Shown here: piece by piece, positions 1-9,190 of the stretch
Layout of the letters: every line of letters starts with the position of its first letter
Position numbering within the stretch: position 1 is the stretch's first letter
NCBI GenBank assembly: GCA_013360295.1
Contig: JABWCL010000009.1
Span: 56,199-120,198, forward strand
Length of the DNA: 64,000 nucleotides
Reading direction: 5' to 3'
Source of the DNA: Ignavibacteriaceae bacterium
GTDB lineage: Bacteria > Bacteroidota > Ignavibacteria > Ignavibacteriales > Ignavibacteriaceae
Position numbers and translations under genes: made by a program
The notes under the pieces: generated by a model
The model's database searches: none
Told to the model about the DNA's origin: nothing
The model's input: the letters and a program-made list of their open reading frames with translations, nothing else

Positions 1-477
1 TTTCATATAGCCCATTGTAGTTGTTAACAGAGCGGACATACCAAGAATCACAGCCTGATGCGCTTTTATCGCTTCAATATACTTTTCCACACGGATGTCT
101 ATTCCTAAATCTACCACTTTAAAACCGGAACTTCTCAGCATCATGGCAACTATATTCTTCCCTATATCGTGAATATCCCCTTTTACTGTCCCAATGACAA
201 CCGTTCCATTTCCTTCTGTGTCTGTTTTAGATAAGAAGGGTTCAAGCAATGAAAGCGAAACTTTAAATGCCCTTGCGGAAATCAGAACCTGCGGAACAAA
301 TATAATATTTTCCTTAAAACGTTGTCCGACAACATTCATTCCCTTCAGTAAACCTTCGTCAAGTATCTCCTTTGGCTGGAAACCGAGATAGAGCATTTGT
401 CTGGTAAGTTCGCTGGCTGTTTCGTGTGTTCCATCTATTACCGATTTCGCGAGCAAGCTATAGTAATCTATCGTCAT
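1..477 (-). CDS. Corrinoid (B12-binding) methyltransferase carrier protein, partial
   Basis: The gene runs off the left edge, so about 159 N-terminal codons are visible and the C-terminus is missing. Residues 1-85 resemble the helical cap of MtbC/MttC/MtaC-type corrinoid proteins. From about residue 90 a Rossmann-like B12 domain begins and carries 'GDIHDIGKN', the DxHxxG signature (D101, H103, G106) whose His ligates cobalt in the base-off cofactor. The ATG overlaps the TGA of the upstream UroD-type methyltransferase (ATGA), so the two are probably translated together. By family knowledge such a carrier accepts a methyl group and presents it to a partner methyltransferase. The methyl donor cannot be read from this sequence. 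Cytoplasmic. Confidence 0.85.
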   Translation of the reverse strand, partial: MTIDYYSLLAKSVIDGTHETASELTRQMLYLGFQPKEILDEGLLKGMNVVGQRFKENIIFVPQVLISARAFKVSLSLLEPFLSKTDTEGNGTVVIGTVKGDIHDIGKNIVAMMLRSSGFKVVDLGIDIRVEKYIEAIKAHQAVILGMSALLTTTMGYMK

Positions 478-1655
478 AACATATACTTTCCTTTCTCCTC
501 AATTAGTTCAGATAACAGTTCGATGTTTTCGGGAGGAGTCATCGGAGCGACCGAACACGCTGTACTCAGGATGAAACCTCCCCCCTGCATTCCAACGTCA
601 ATTCTCCATTTTACATCCCGGACGATATCTTCGTGTGAACCGTACAGAAGTGTGTTAACAGGATCAATGTTACCTTTAATAAATGCCTTATTCTCCAAAT
701 ACTGTTTGGCAACGGGGAGTTCAACCGTCCCCAATGGAGGCGGATCTAGGGTATCAATTCCGTTCGTTCCGGTTTCTAACATCAAATCTAGCCTGTCACC
801 GATACTTCCGCAAGTATGCGTGTACACGGGAATCGAAAATTTATCTTGAACAGAATGGACAATCTTTTTCTCAAAAGGCAGAACAAATTCAGCATAATGA
901 TCACGGGAGATTAATCCAGCCCCTGCGAATGCGGAGGAGATCAATATGGCATCGACGCCACAGTCGGCCTGACTCAAAGCCAGATCGACGGCGCCTTTTG
1001 TCAATTGTCCGAGGCATTCTTTTACCTTGACAGGATCATCCATTATAGCCATTAAAGCAGATTCATAATTCAATAGCTCCATAAACTGTGACCAAGGAGA
1101 AAAAATTTCAGAGTGTATGGACAGATCATTAGTGTTTCTTTTGACGGCTGACTTTATCGGATCAAGATGATAGTCAGGAAAGAAATTAGTAAAATCATTA
1201 ACCGCGCTTTGAAATCCCCAGGAGTAAGGATAAGTCACTTCTGTAATATCCCATGGCTCTATATAATATAATAGAGCAGGATCAATATCTTCAAATCGTG
1301 GAAAGATCCTTTCACCTTCAGGATTATAAAAGTGAGGATTGTCATCACTCGGTACTCTTGTAAAAAAACCGTCATCCCACCTTATAATTATATCATCATG
1401 CTTATTTTCAATACCGCTTATAAGAGACATTACGTCCCTTGGGCGTCCGGGAAGATTTATAAGAATACCATCAAATCTATATCTTTCCGCCAACCTGAAT
1501 AAAGCCTCAACATAAGCTTCAGATGAAAACCATAATTCAATCGGATCAATGCCTGAGTTCAGGAAGTAATGGCCAATCGAAAGCTGACACATGAGAGGAA
1601 CTTTGTCCGGCGTGCCGAGGGTCATTGATTTTTTTATTCGTTCTTTTGATTTCAA
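474..1655 (-). CDS. Uroporphyrinogen decarboxylase-family corrinoid methyltransferase (MtaA/MtbA-like)
   Basis: This 393-residue protein is a UroD-fold TIM barrel. It has the arrangement of MtaA/MtbA zinc methyltransferases: a His-X-Cys pair (H280, C282 in 'HTCGSIGD') and a later Cys (C367 in 'STACSVAP') that together can bind the catalytic zinc. True heme-pathway HemE lacks this set. The TTG start at 1655 is preferred over the ATG at 1625 because 'KSKERIKKSM..GTPDKVP' matches the usual family N-terminus; no clear ribosome binding site is visible. Its stop overlaps the start of the corrinoid protein gene, supporting a methyltransferase-carrier pair moving methyl groups to or from a thiol or pterin acceptor. 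The substrate is unknown. Calling it heme-pathway HemE would be wrong. Confidence 0.8.
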   Translation of the reverse strand: MKSKERIKKSMTLGTPDKVPLMCQLSIGHYFLNSGIDPIELWFSSEAYVEALFRLAERYRFDGILINLPGRPRDVMSLISGIENKHDDIIIRWDDGFFTRVPSDDNPHFYNPEGERIFPRFEDIDPALLYYIEPWDITEVTYPYSWGFQSAVNDFTNFFPDYHLDPIKSAVKRNTNDLSIHSEIFSPWSQFMELLNYESALMAIMDDPVKVKECLGQLTKGAVDLALSQADCGVDAILISSAFAGAGLISRDHYAEFVLPFEKKIVHSVQDKFSIPVYTHTCGSIGDRLDLMLETGTNGIDTLDPPPLGTVELPVAKQYLENKAFIKGNIDPVNTLLYGSHEDIVRDVKWRIDVGMQGGGFILSTACSVAPMTPPENIELLSELIEEKGKYML

Positions 1656-1710
1656 TATAAAACTTGCAATGAGATAAAATTACTAGTTAGAGGGAAAACA
1701 CACTTAAATA

Positions 1711-2436
1711 TTAATTGCCTGCAATTAAAAAATTATATACCAGATATGCAAGATTAATTTGCAGCAAACCGAAACTAATTCCGCTTAACAAATCATATTT
1801 TCTCATTGTTTTCAGATCGTTATCATGTCCGAATGCCGAGTATTGTTCATAATAGCGGTCTGCTTTCAGCTTAGTGTAAGCAGATAATCCTCCGAGGACA
1901 AGAAGGCTCCCCATTAAAATATGTGGGAGATTTGATTTGAGAAATGATATTTCTTTGCCGTAAAGGTTCTCAGGTAGCAACTTTATCACCCCCAACCCGG
2001 CTTGAAGAGAATCGCTAAGAACCCGTCTGTTATAACCGGGCTTTGCCAATAAAAGCCCACTCTGACTCCTTGTAAGAACTAACGGGGTCGACCCCAAATA
2101 TGCAGAATTATCGTATACTCTAACATCTGAAGGTTCGGTCCTGAGATAACGTTTTTCGCCCGGATCATATAAAAAAACAAATGACGAATCGCAGCCGGGA
2201 AAAGTTATTGTATCTTTGCTAATTATCCCCCAGTCATTTATTTTTTCTCTTATATAGAAAATGTGAGTGCCCGGAGAAACACGAAAGGATAATTCGTCAC
2301 CGGTTTTTACCGAATCAGCAACCTCCACAGAGTAACTCTTAGAGAACTTAAAACGGATAGTATTAAAACAATCCTGTGCATTTATTGTATCAGCGTATAC
2401 AATAAGAAAAACCAATATCAGACTACGGTAAATCAT
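1711..2436 (-). CDS. Secreted/inner-membrane protein with PEGA-like domain
   Basis: The start is placed at the ATG at 2436 because GGAGG lies just upstream and the product then begins with a good signal sequence ('MIYRSLILVFLIVYADTINA'). An in-frame TTG at 2487 would precede it with no ribosome binding site. The product has about 241 residues. After the signal come beta-rich segments. 'RVYDNSAYLGSTPLVL' followed by 'KPGYNRRVL' fits a PEGA-type repeat, a surface beta domain. The last ~70 residues hold two hydrophobic segments separated by a charged, Tyr-rich loop, so the tail is probably membrane-anchored. It overlaps the end of the PQQ-propeller lipoprotein gene by 14 bp and is the last gene of that module. 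No function is recognised. Confidence 0.7.
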   Translation of the reverse strand: MIYRSLILVFLIVYADTINAQDCFNTIRFKFSKSYSVEVADSVKTGDELSFRVSPGTHIFYIREKINDWGIISKDTITFPGCDSSFVFLYDPGEKRYLRTEPSDVRVYDNSAYLGSTPLVLTRSQSGLLLAKPGYNRRVLSDSLQAGLGVIKLLPENLYGKEISFLKSNLPHILMGSLLVLGGLSAYTKLKADRYYEQYSAFGHDNDLKTMRKYDLLSGISFGLLQINLAYLVYNFLIAGN

Positions 2437-3562
2437 ATGCCTCCAAGAAATAATTATCATAACCAACAAAAAGCTGACCGTTATCAATAACCGGAGTTAG
2501 TCTGACCCTCCCATCAAAATTAAGAACTTTAATTACTTGTCCACTATTTTTCTCGACTATGAATATTTTTCTGTCAAGATTGGGATATAAAAGAAAATTA
2601 CCGGTAACAAGTGGGGCTGCGTTTATTACGCCGCCGTAATTATGCTGCCATAGCAATTTACCGGTCAAGAGGTCGAGGCAAAAAATATCTCCATTCAAAG
2701 TTCCAAAATAAACGCGTTTCAAGTCGGACGAAATATAACTGTCGATCCTGCCGCCGGAATTAAACGTCCACTGCAGAATTTCATCCTTAACTACGTAAAC
2801 TGTCCCTGTATAATCAGATGTAATTATTGCTCCATCCTTTACTGATAAATTCCCAAGTGGTGATCCGGATAGAGAAATTTTTAATTCAGTTTCGCCGGTT
2901 TTGTAGTTAAAATATATTAATTCCCCTGAATCAGTACCAAAAAGGAGATAATTTTTCTCCAGGAATAAGTTCGAATTGTTCCGCAGTTTTAGTTTTTTCG
3001 TCCAGATAATATCTCCTCTAAAGTTAGTTTTTATCACACTACCTTCTGTCGTAAGACAAAAAACCATATCATCCGCCAGGACTGGTACTGATAATACCTT
3101 CCCTTCAATCTCAATTTTATATAATTCAGTTCCCTTGTCGTAATCGTAAAAGATTAAAAGTGTTTGATTCTGATTCAGTTTTACCAGAGGGAAAATCACA
3201 ATATTTTTATAAATCAGTGGTGCACACTGAATGGAGCCTTTATACCGCAAATACCCGATTCGCTTCCCGGTTTGTCTGTTAAACGAATATATCCTGCCGG
3301 AAAGGTCCGAAACAAATACTGCTTTCTCTGTCGTTACAACCGAGTTGAACCCAAGGTTTCCATTCGTTTCACTCCGCCATCGTGCAGTAAAAGTATCCGG
3401 TATTAAAGAATCAATAAAAAAATCGCGTGACTCGTTGATACCAAACTGAACTGCTGTACTTTTTGAATGATCGTATGCATTCTTAATTCCTGATGCAGCG
3501 CATCCTGAAAGGAAGATAAACAAAAATATTGAGGTTATTATTCTACTAATATTCTTTTTCAA
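2423..3562 (-). CDS. PQQ-type beta-propeller lipoprotein (BamB-like)
   Basis: This 379-residue protein starts with a lipoprotein signal: a basic N-terminus, a hydrophobic run and the lipobox LSGC with Cys21. The rest is a chain of PQQ-like propeller blades, recognisable from repeated pieces such as 'GRIYSFNRQTGKRIGYL', 'GTVYVV' and 'GDIFCLDLLTGKLLWQHNYG'. The architecture and size match BamB, the beta-propeller lipoprotein of the outer-membrane assembly machine, although PQQ-like propellers have many other roles. The TTG start overlaps the TGA of the upstream Omp85-like gene (TTGA), implying coupled translation. It is probably periplasmic and anchored in a membrane. The BamB-like role is inferred from architecture and neighbour only. 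Confidence 0.75.
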   Translation of the reverse strand: MKKNISRIITSIFLFIFLSGCAASGIKNAYDHSKSTAVQFGINESRDFFIDSLIPDTFTARWRSETNGNLGFNSVVTTEKAVFVSDLSGRIYSFNRQTGKRIGYLRYKGSIQCAPLIYKNIVIFPLVKLNQNQTLLIFYDYDKGTELYKIEIEGKVLSVPVLADDMVFCLTTEGSVIKTNFRGDIIWTKKLKLRNNSNLFLEKNYLLFGTDSGELIYFNYKTGETELKISLSGSPLGNLSVKDGAIITSDYTGTVYVVKDEILQWTFNSGGRIDSYISSDLKRVYFGTLNGDIFCLDLLTGKLLWQHNYGGVINAAPLVTGNFLLYPNLDRKIFIVEKNSGQVIKVLNFDGRVRLTPVIDNGQLFVGYDNYFLEAYDLP

Positions 3563-6351
3563 AAGTCGTAACCGAAGAAAAACTGGTAAAATAGCCCTTC
3601 CTGAAAAGTCGTGAGGCGGTTTTGTATCTTTTTCCCAACGTCATACCTAAGAACAAGGATATTAAATAGATTAAAGCGAAGACCCGCGCCAATACTTCCA
3701 AGAGATTCTTTATATTCATCATCCCATGCACCACCGACATCACAAAAGACACCGGCACGAATTCCGTATAGTGAGAGATCCAAAAAAGGGAACTTGATTT
3801 TTATATTATCAATTACCGGAATTCTTGCTTCAACAGATGAAATCCACATCTTTTCTCCCCTGATACTCCACCTTGGCCAGCCTCTGAGATCCCAGCTTCC
3901 CCCCATAAAGTATCTTCTGGCTTCTTTACCTTCATTGAAGTATAGAGACAACCGGAACGCGATATTTGATCGCAAGGTTATTCGCTGATAATACCTGAGA
4001 TCCGTAATCAATGTGTAATAATTCACATTACTGTATTTAACATCAGTAGTATACCCAATCTGGAAGCGATAACGTGTTCCGTCCAAAGGACCGGTCAGAT
4101 ACCAGAGAGAATTATCAAAAACGTATGCGATGGAGTTGCTTACCAGAAGCGCTTTCCTTTCAATGATTCCCGAGACGACCTGTTTGTCCGAATTCGCGAT
4201 TGTAGCATCTATCTCCAGCCGATCAAAACGTGAAAAAGGAAACTGCATTATGAAGTAACTCCCGAAACTGCGTTCATAATAGTATTCATCTGAATCCCGG
4301 ATATCATACCTTCTACCGCTGAAATTAAAAATACCATATCCGTGGTTTGCGCGGCTACCCATAGAGAACCGTGAGAGTGCCAGGTTGAAGCTCTGAAGAA
4401 AATCGGACTGCACCTGGGCAGTATTATAAATAAGGAAAAAGTAATTATCGTCTCCAAACAAATCGCTGAGAGAAAACAATGCCCCGCCGCGAGTACCAAA
4501 AACAGGATCAGTGCTTATCTGGCTTTGAGCGTAGTCGAGTGTATATTCCTTTTCATAATTCAGCACCTGGCGCTCTGAAGTTAAAAGGTAAAATTTTTCA
4601 TCCCAGGGTTCCCCTATACCAGTATAATTGATATTATCAGTTTCATTATGACTCTTATCTAATTCAGTTTTATAAATACTGAATGTTAAATTTTCGAATC
4701 CGGAATAAAATAGTTCTCCTTTACTAATAAACGGATTAAAGATGCTGGATATGTATCTTGTCGCCCGTTTTATTCCGGAAGTTTCACCACCGGGATATTT
4801 TGTGTAAAATAAATTCCTTATGGAATCTTTTTCTCCAACGAAATAAAGAGTTGAATCCAGCTTATTGTAAAAAGGCTGAATGCAATTCCAACTCATATTT
4901 GTAATGTATCGGATGTTACCATTAGTGCTATTAAGTTCGAACAGGTTCGTAGCTCTTTCGTTTCTCCCGGCAGATCTGTCTGAAGCAAATAATACCAGAT
5001 CCGGGTCCGCGCCATAAACAGGATCAATATCATAATAATAATCATTTGTCAGCCTTCTCTCTTGACCTGATTCCAGATCGAGTTCAAATATATCTCTGAA
5101 TCCTTTCTGATCAGAAGCGCTGAACAATAGCTTATTTCCGTCAGCTGAAAAAGACGGACCTGAAATACTTAACAGGTAGCTTTTTGAGAAATTTAGTACT
5201 ATCTCATCCTGCTCGATGGAATAAAAATAGATAACATCATTCGGCCCTGATTTAGAAACAAATGAAATGATACCTCGTTCGGAGATATCAAGTTTCACCT
5301 CAAAGACGTGAAATGTTTCAAATTCCTTCGATTTTTCTCCCCTGATCACCAGTTTTCGATCGCCATATTTCCCTTCATCATCTTTCTCAACAAAATAGAG
5401 GGATGTGTATCCGTCAATATTCGCGATGAAGTAAACCCTCTCGGAATTATATTTTTTATAGTAAACAGGAGTAAAAGCATAACCTTCATTAATCAATCTC
5501 ACAGAATTTTCCTGAAAACTTATGCCCCCGCCGACTTTGGGGAAATATAGGCGCTTAAGATCAGTCATCCACTCTCTGTCAATCTCTTCAAGTTCTTTCC
5601 CCAGGACGTAGACTAATAGTTCTCTAAAATTCTCATACATCCAGAAATCGTCAACCATCTGCATAACTTTCGCGTGACCATAATTTCGGCGAACAAAATG
5701 GAGGAATGATTCACCGGCTTTATACATTAGGTACGAACCGTAAATGCTGTTGATTTGGCTGAGACCCGGGAAATAATTATTAATAACAGCATCCCTCATA
5801 ACCATATCAGCCTGCGAGTCCCATTCAGATGACAAATACTCCGCTAAACCCTCGACAAACCACAATGGCGGCATACGGTCAGAGTATAACCGATGATCAG
5901 AAAGGATCTTCATGAGTTTGGTGGTCATGAATACGTGAACCAATTCATGTTCAATTACATGTTTAAATCTGTCCAAAGAACCACTGAATGGAATTACCAC
6001 TCTCCCCTTAATAAACTCAAAGAAGCCGCCTACTCCTTCAGGAATAAATCCTGGAGTCGTGTTGGTCTGTTCAAAGTGATGATGGGTATTATAAAATATA
6101 AGCGGAACCCTGCGAGTGAAGATATGAGCGAATTCCTTTTTGTATTCCTGATAAGCATCTTCGGCATAACGGGCACCGATCGCAGCAATTTCATCCATTT
6201 CCCCGTAGAAATAAATGTCGAAGTGTTCTGTACGAATCACCTTCCATTCGAATTTTTCATACTGCACCTTATTTCTACCAAAGAAATAGAACTGCGAAAA
6301 AAGCTGAGGTGTAAGGAGAAGAAAAATAAAAACGAAAAGTAAACTCTTCAA
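3559..6351 (-). CDS. Gluzincin peptidase / TolB-like propeller / Omp85-like barrel fusion
   Basis: 930 residues with three parts. After a signal peptide (about 1-20), residues ~35-260 form a peptidase_MA-like gluzincin domain with HELVH (135-139) and a downstream Glu ligand in 'WFVEGLAEY' (E167). Residues ~300-560 carry WD40/TolB-like blades ('GPSFSADGNKLLFSAS', 'ASDRSAGRNERATN'). Residues ~590-930 alternate aromatic beta strands. They include 'GGSWDLRGW', the characteristic GG..xRG motif of Omp85/BamA barrels, and end in a terminal Phe. The zinc ligands are complete, so the peptidase may be active. It is followed by a BamB-like lipoprotein with a TTGA overlap. The start is TTG at 6351. Homologues are often labelled Tol-like or surface antigen. 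The function is unknown, probably outer-membrane. Confidence 0.75.
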   Translation of the reverse strand: MKSLLFVFIFLLLTPQLFSQFYFFGRNKVQYEKFEWKVIRTEHFDIYFYGEMDEIAAIGARYAEDAYQEYKKEFAHIFTRRVPLIFYNTHHHFEQTNTTPGFIPEGVGGFFEFIKGRVVIPFSGSLDRFKHVIEHELVHVFMTTKLMKILSDHRLYSDRMPPLWFVEGLAEYLSSEWDSQADMVMRDAVINNYFPGLSQINSIYGSYLMYKAGESFLHFVRRNYGHAKVMQMVDDFWMYENFRELLVYVLGKELEEIDREWMTDLKRLYFPKVGGGISFQENSVRLINEGYAFTPVYYKKYNSERVYFIANIDGYTSLYFVEKDDEGKYGDRKLVIRGEKSKEFETFHVFEVKLDISERGIISFVSKSGPNDVIYFYSIEQDEIVLNFSKSYLLSISGPSFSADGNKLLFSASDQKGFRDIFELDLESGQERRLTNDYYYDIDPVYGADPDLVLFASDRSAGRNERATNLFELNSTNGNIRYITNMSWNCIQPFYNKLDSTLYFVGEKDSIRNLFYTKYPGGETSGIKRATRYISSIFNPFISKGELFYSGFENLTFSIYKTELDKSHNETDNINYTGIGEPWDEKFYLLTSERQVLNYEKEYTLDYAQSQISTDPVFGTRGGALFSLSDLFGDDNYFFLIYNTAQVQSDFLQSFNLALSRFSMGSRANHGYGIFNFSGRRYDIRDSDEYYYERSFGSYFIMQFPFSRFDRLEIDATIANSDKQVVSGIIERKALLVSNSIAYVFDNSLWYLTGPLDGTRYRFQIGYTTDVKYSNVNYYTLITDLRYYQRITLRSNIAFRLSLYFNEGKEARRYFMGGSWDLRGWPRWSIRGEKMWISSVEARIPVIDNIKIKFPFLDLSLYGIRAGVFCDVGGAWDDEYKESLGSIGAGLRFNLFNILVLRYDVGKKIQNRLTTFQEGLFYQFFFGYDF

Positions 6352-6384
6352 TACGCTATTATCTATCTGCCGTAAACGAATTTC

Positions 6385-7422
6385 TTAACGGGTTAGTTCA
6401 TTTTTCAGATAATGAATGTAATCAATCTCGCTTGGGTCTTTTTTAGCAAGAATCGCGGCGTAATAACTTAACCAATCGATTTTAAGTATAAGATCGAGCA
6501 GGCGCTCTTTATATGATGACTGAAAACTTTCTACCTCCACCACTTCAATTCCCTTTGCGCTGATTAGTGAATTTGTAATTTCAAATCGTTTTTTGATTCT
6601 TTCATTATAAGAACTATCGAGGAGGTTAACGACGACGAATGCTCCGGGATTTTCAATGCACTCGAAAGAAATGATTTCATTATGATTCAGTTCAGGATAC
6701 TCATTATGATAGGCCATTTTTTTAGAATTTTCATTCAACTGTCCCTTTAACCTCATCCCTGCTGAATCGGTAGTATCAGAAGCGCTGAAGATTAAAACAT
6801 GCCTCCCAAGTATTGCGATTGCCTGAGAGAGTAATTCCTCATTGTAAGAACCATACTCTTCTGATTTTTCTTTCCACATTTTCGTAAGTTTTTCCACAAT
6901 CTCGGTCTGATCGGGGATAAGTTTTAACGTTTGGCATAATTTTAATAAAGTAAAAAAACTCTGCCCAATACTAAATCTTGGCTGAAAACCTGGGAACAAC
7001 GGGACACAAGTTAGTGAATTTTGTGCTGCTATCTCCATGATTTTCCCCCCTGTTGTAAGACATACGATTTTACATTTCTTTTCGATTCCTTCCTTGAGGG
7101 TCGCAATTGTTTCCTCTGTATTTCCTGAATATGATGATACTATCAGAAGCGTGTTCTCTCCAGCGTGAGACGGGAGCCTGTAGTTCCTTACTATTGTTAG
7201 GGGAAGTCTGAGATCTTTCTGACAAAAATTTCTGAAAAGATTTCCGCTTATTGCTGATCCCCCCATCCCGCTAATTATTATTGAAGAAAAATCAGCCCTG
7301 ATAAGATCAGGAGTTAATGACATATCACGATACCAAGCCGATTTAATCTGCTCGTGATAGTTAAGTAATACATCGTATTGGTTTTCAGGATCGTACTTTG
7401 AGATTAAGGATGCTATATTCAT
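6385..7422 (-). CDS. Bifunctional phosphoglucose/phosphomannose isomerase
   Basis: 345 residues, the usual length of the small archaeal-type PGI/PMI family and much shorter than classical Pgi. It has the SIS-domain sugar-phosphate site 'SGMGGSAISG' near residue 50, the serine-rich phosphate loop 'VSSYSGNTEET' near 100, and the conserved C-terminal 'NEYPELNHNEI' that supplies catalytic Glu and His in this family. It would interconvert fructose-6-phosphate with glucose-6-phosphate and mannose-6-phosphate in the cytoplasm, feeding glycolysis and GDP-mannose synthesis. It lies 1 bp downstream of ptsI and 33 bp upstream of the Omp85-like gene in the same run. The location beside PTS proteins suggests a link to sugar-phosphate status. 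Confidence 0.88.
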   Translation of the reverse strand: MNIASLISKYDPENQYDVLLNYHEQIKSAWYRDMSLTPDLIRADFSSIIISGMGGSAISGNLFRNFCQKDLRLPLTIVRNYRLPSHAGENTLLIVSSYSGNTEETIATLKEGIEKKCKIVCLTTGGKIMEIAAQNSLTCVPLFPGFQPRFSIGQSFFTLLKLCQTLKLIPDQTEIVEKLTKMWKEKSEEYGSYNEELLSQAIAILGRHVLIFSASDTTDSAGMRLKGQLNENSKKMAYHNEYPELNHNEIISFECIENPGAFVVVNLLDSSYNERIKKRFEITNSLISAKGIEVVEVESFQSSYKERLLDLILKIDWLSYYAAILAKKDPSEIDYIHYLKNELTR

Positions 7423-7423
7423 T

Positions 7424-9190
7424 TTAGATTATATTTCGTGTGCGTTGTATTGAATTTTCTTTGAAAAACTTTTTTATGAGTTCCTGTATTTCTTCTTCGT
7501 TATCAGAAGCAAGGCATTCATTTACGAGAGACTCTGCATTTTTAAGTGAGAATGACCTGATGGTTCTTTTTATGGAAGGAATGGCTGAAGGGCTAACGCT
7601 TATGATATCAATACCCATTCCGACCAATAGCGGTACTGCAAGCGTATCAGCAGCCATTTCTCCGCAGATACTTACAGGTTTTCCGGATTTTTTTGCCTCA
7701 CTGATAATATGATTCAACGACCTGATCACAGAAGGATGAAATTCCTGGTAAAGTGCAGAGACAACATCATTCCCTCTGTCAACTGCCAGAAGATACTGTA
7801 TGAGGTCATTCGTACCGATAGAAATAAAGTCCACATGTCTGGCATATTCACCCGCCATCACAGCTGCTGATGGGACTTCAACCATGATACCAATTTTTAT
7901 ATGCTTGTCATAATTTATTTTTTGAATGCTCAGTTCATTCCGGCATATATTCACCAGTTCCTTAACTCTTTTTATTTCCTGCAGAGTTGAGATCATGGGT
8001 ATCATGAACTGGATATTTTTATTAATACTGGCTCTGAGTACCGCACGAATCTGGGCCTTAAAGACATTTTCATTTTCCAGAAGGAATCTGATTCCTCGTA
8101 ATCCTAAAAACGGGTTAGCTTCCTTAAAATCCATCATTTTAACTTTATCACCGCCAGTATCAAAAGCCCTGATTGTTATAAAATCCGGATAGATCCTGTT
8201 CGCGAGCCCGGAATAGATATTATACTGTTCTTCCTCATCCGGAAAACTTCCTAATTCTTCAATTATCTGCTCAGTCCTGTATAATCCTATGCCATGCGCA
8301 CCTTTGGTTACGACGGTATCAATCTCTCCCGAAACGTCTACATTCGCCATGATCGAGATATTTCTTCCGTCAGTGGTTTCGGCAGGTTTATCTTTAAGCC
8401 CGACAAGTTCGATATTAATTTTTTTAAGATTATCAATTTTATTTTTATAATACTTCAGCTGATCTTCGGTCGGATTGATAAAAACATATCCGTGAAAACC
8501 ATCAATGATAAGTATATCGCCGGTTTTAATTTTATGTGAAGCGAAGTGAGTCCCGACAACAGCGGGAATATCAAGAGAACGGGCAATAATAGCCGCGTGC
8601 GAAGTAAGGCCGCCATGGTCAACAACATATCCGCACACTTCTGATTTAGCAAACAGGATGGTATCCGCAGGAGAAATTGATTCACCAACAATGATACTAT
8701 TGTGCTGGACTTTTGACTGGAGACGTTTTTTCTGCAGATTTCGTATTATTCGAGCTTTAATATCTTCAATATCAATCGCTCTTTCCCTCATATATAGCTC
8801 ACTCGAGATTACCATCAACTCCTGGTATTTGGTGATCTCCTTATGCACGATATACTCAGGTAACTTTTTTTCCTTTATGATTTGATCCTTTATGCTTTTC
8901 ATCAGGATTGGATCATCAAGGATCATTAACTGGGCTTCGAAGATATCAGCTCTCGTTTCACCCATTTTTTCTTTAGCAAACTGAAAGATTTTATTAAGTT
9001 CCTTTTTGGACCTCAGAATTGCCTCATCGAAGTTCTGAAGCGCTTCATCTGTATTATCGATTAAGCCTGATTCAATGCTTAGTATATCCTTCTGATACAA
9101 AAACGCCGGGCCTATCTCGATACCGGGAGCTGCGGCCAGACCTTCTACATAATTAGAGGAGTGCTTAATTAAATCTTTGATACCTTTCAT
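7424..9190 (-). CDS. ptsI: Phosphoenolpyruvate-protein phosphotransferase (PTS enzyme I)
   Basis: 588 residues, close to the 575 of the E. coli enzyme. The N-terminal domain contains 'GGLTSHAAIIAR' with the phospho-accepting H198. The C-terminal PEP-binding barrel shows 'GIGLYRTE', 'NPFLGLRGIR', 'MIPMISTLQEIKRVK' and 'SICGEMAAD'. It transfers phosphate from phosphoenolpyruvate to HPr His15 in the cytoplasm. The start codon overlaps the HPr stop (ATGA), so HPr and EI are made together. No EIIA, EIIB or EIIC gene is present in this window, so the pair may be regulatory rather than sugar-transporting, or may use distant EII genes. Confidence 0.95.
   Translation of the reverse strand: MKGIKDLIKHSSNYVEGLAAAPGIEIGPAFLYQKDILSIESGLIDNTDEALQNFDEAILRSKKELNKIFQFAKEKMGETRADIFEAQLMILDDPILMKSIKDQIIKEKKLPEYIVHKEITKYQELMVISSELYMRERAIDIEDIKARIIRNLQKKRLQSKVQHNSIIVGESISPADTILFAKSEVCGYVVDHGGLTSHAAIIARSLDIPAVVGTHFASHKIKTGDILIIDGFHGYVFINPTEDQLKYYKNKIDNLKKINIELVGLKDKPAETTDGRNISIMANVDVSGEIDTVVTKGAHGIGLYRTEQIIEELGSFPDEEEQYNIYSGLANRIYPDFITIRAFDTGGDKVKMMDFKEANPFLGLRGIRFLLENENVFKAQIRAVLRASINKNIQFMIPMISTLQEIKRVKELVNICRNELSIQKINYDKHIKIGIMVEVPSAAVMAGEYARHVDFISIGTNDLIQYLLAVDRGNDVVSALYQEFHPSVIRSLNHIISEAKKSGKPVSICGEMAADTLAVPLLVGMGIDIISVSPSAIPSIKRTIRSFSLKNAESLVNECLASDNEEEIQELIKKFFKENSIQRTRNII

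Noticed and set aside
397..1030. Plus-strand open frames opposite the UroD-family gene
   Set aside because: They are antisense to a clearly coding gene with family motifs and have no own ribosome binding site or domain.
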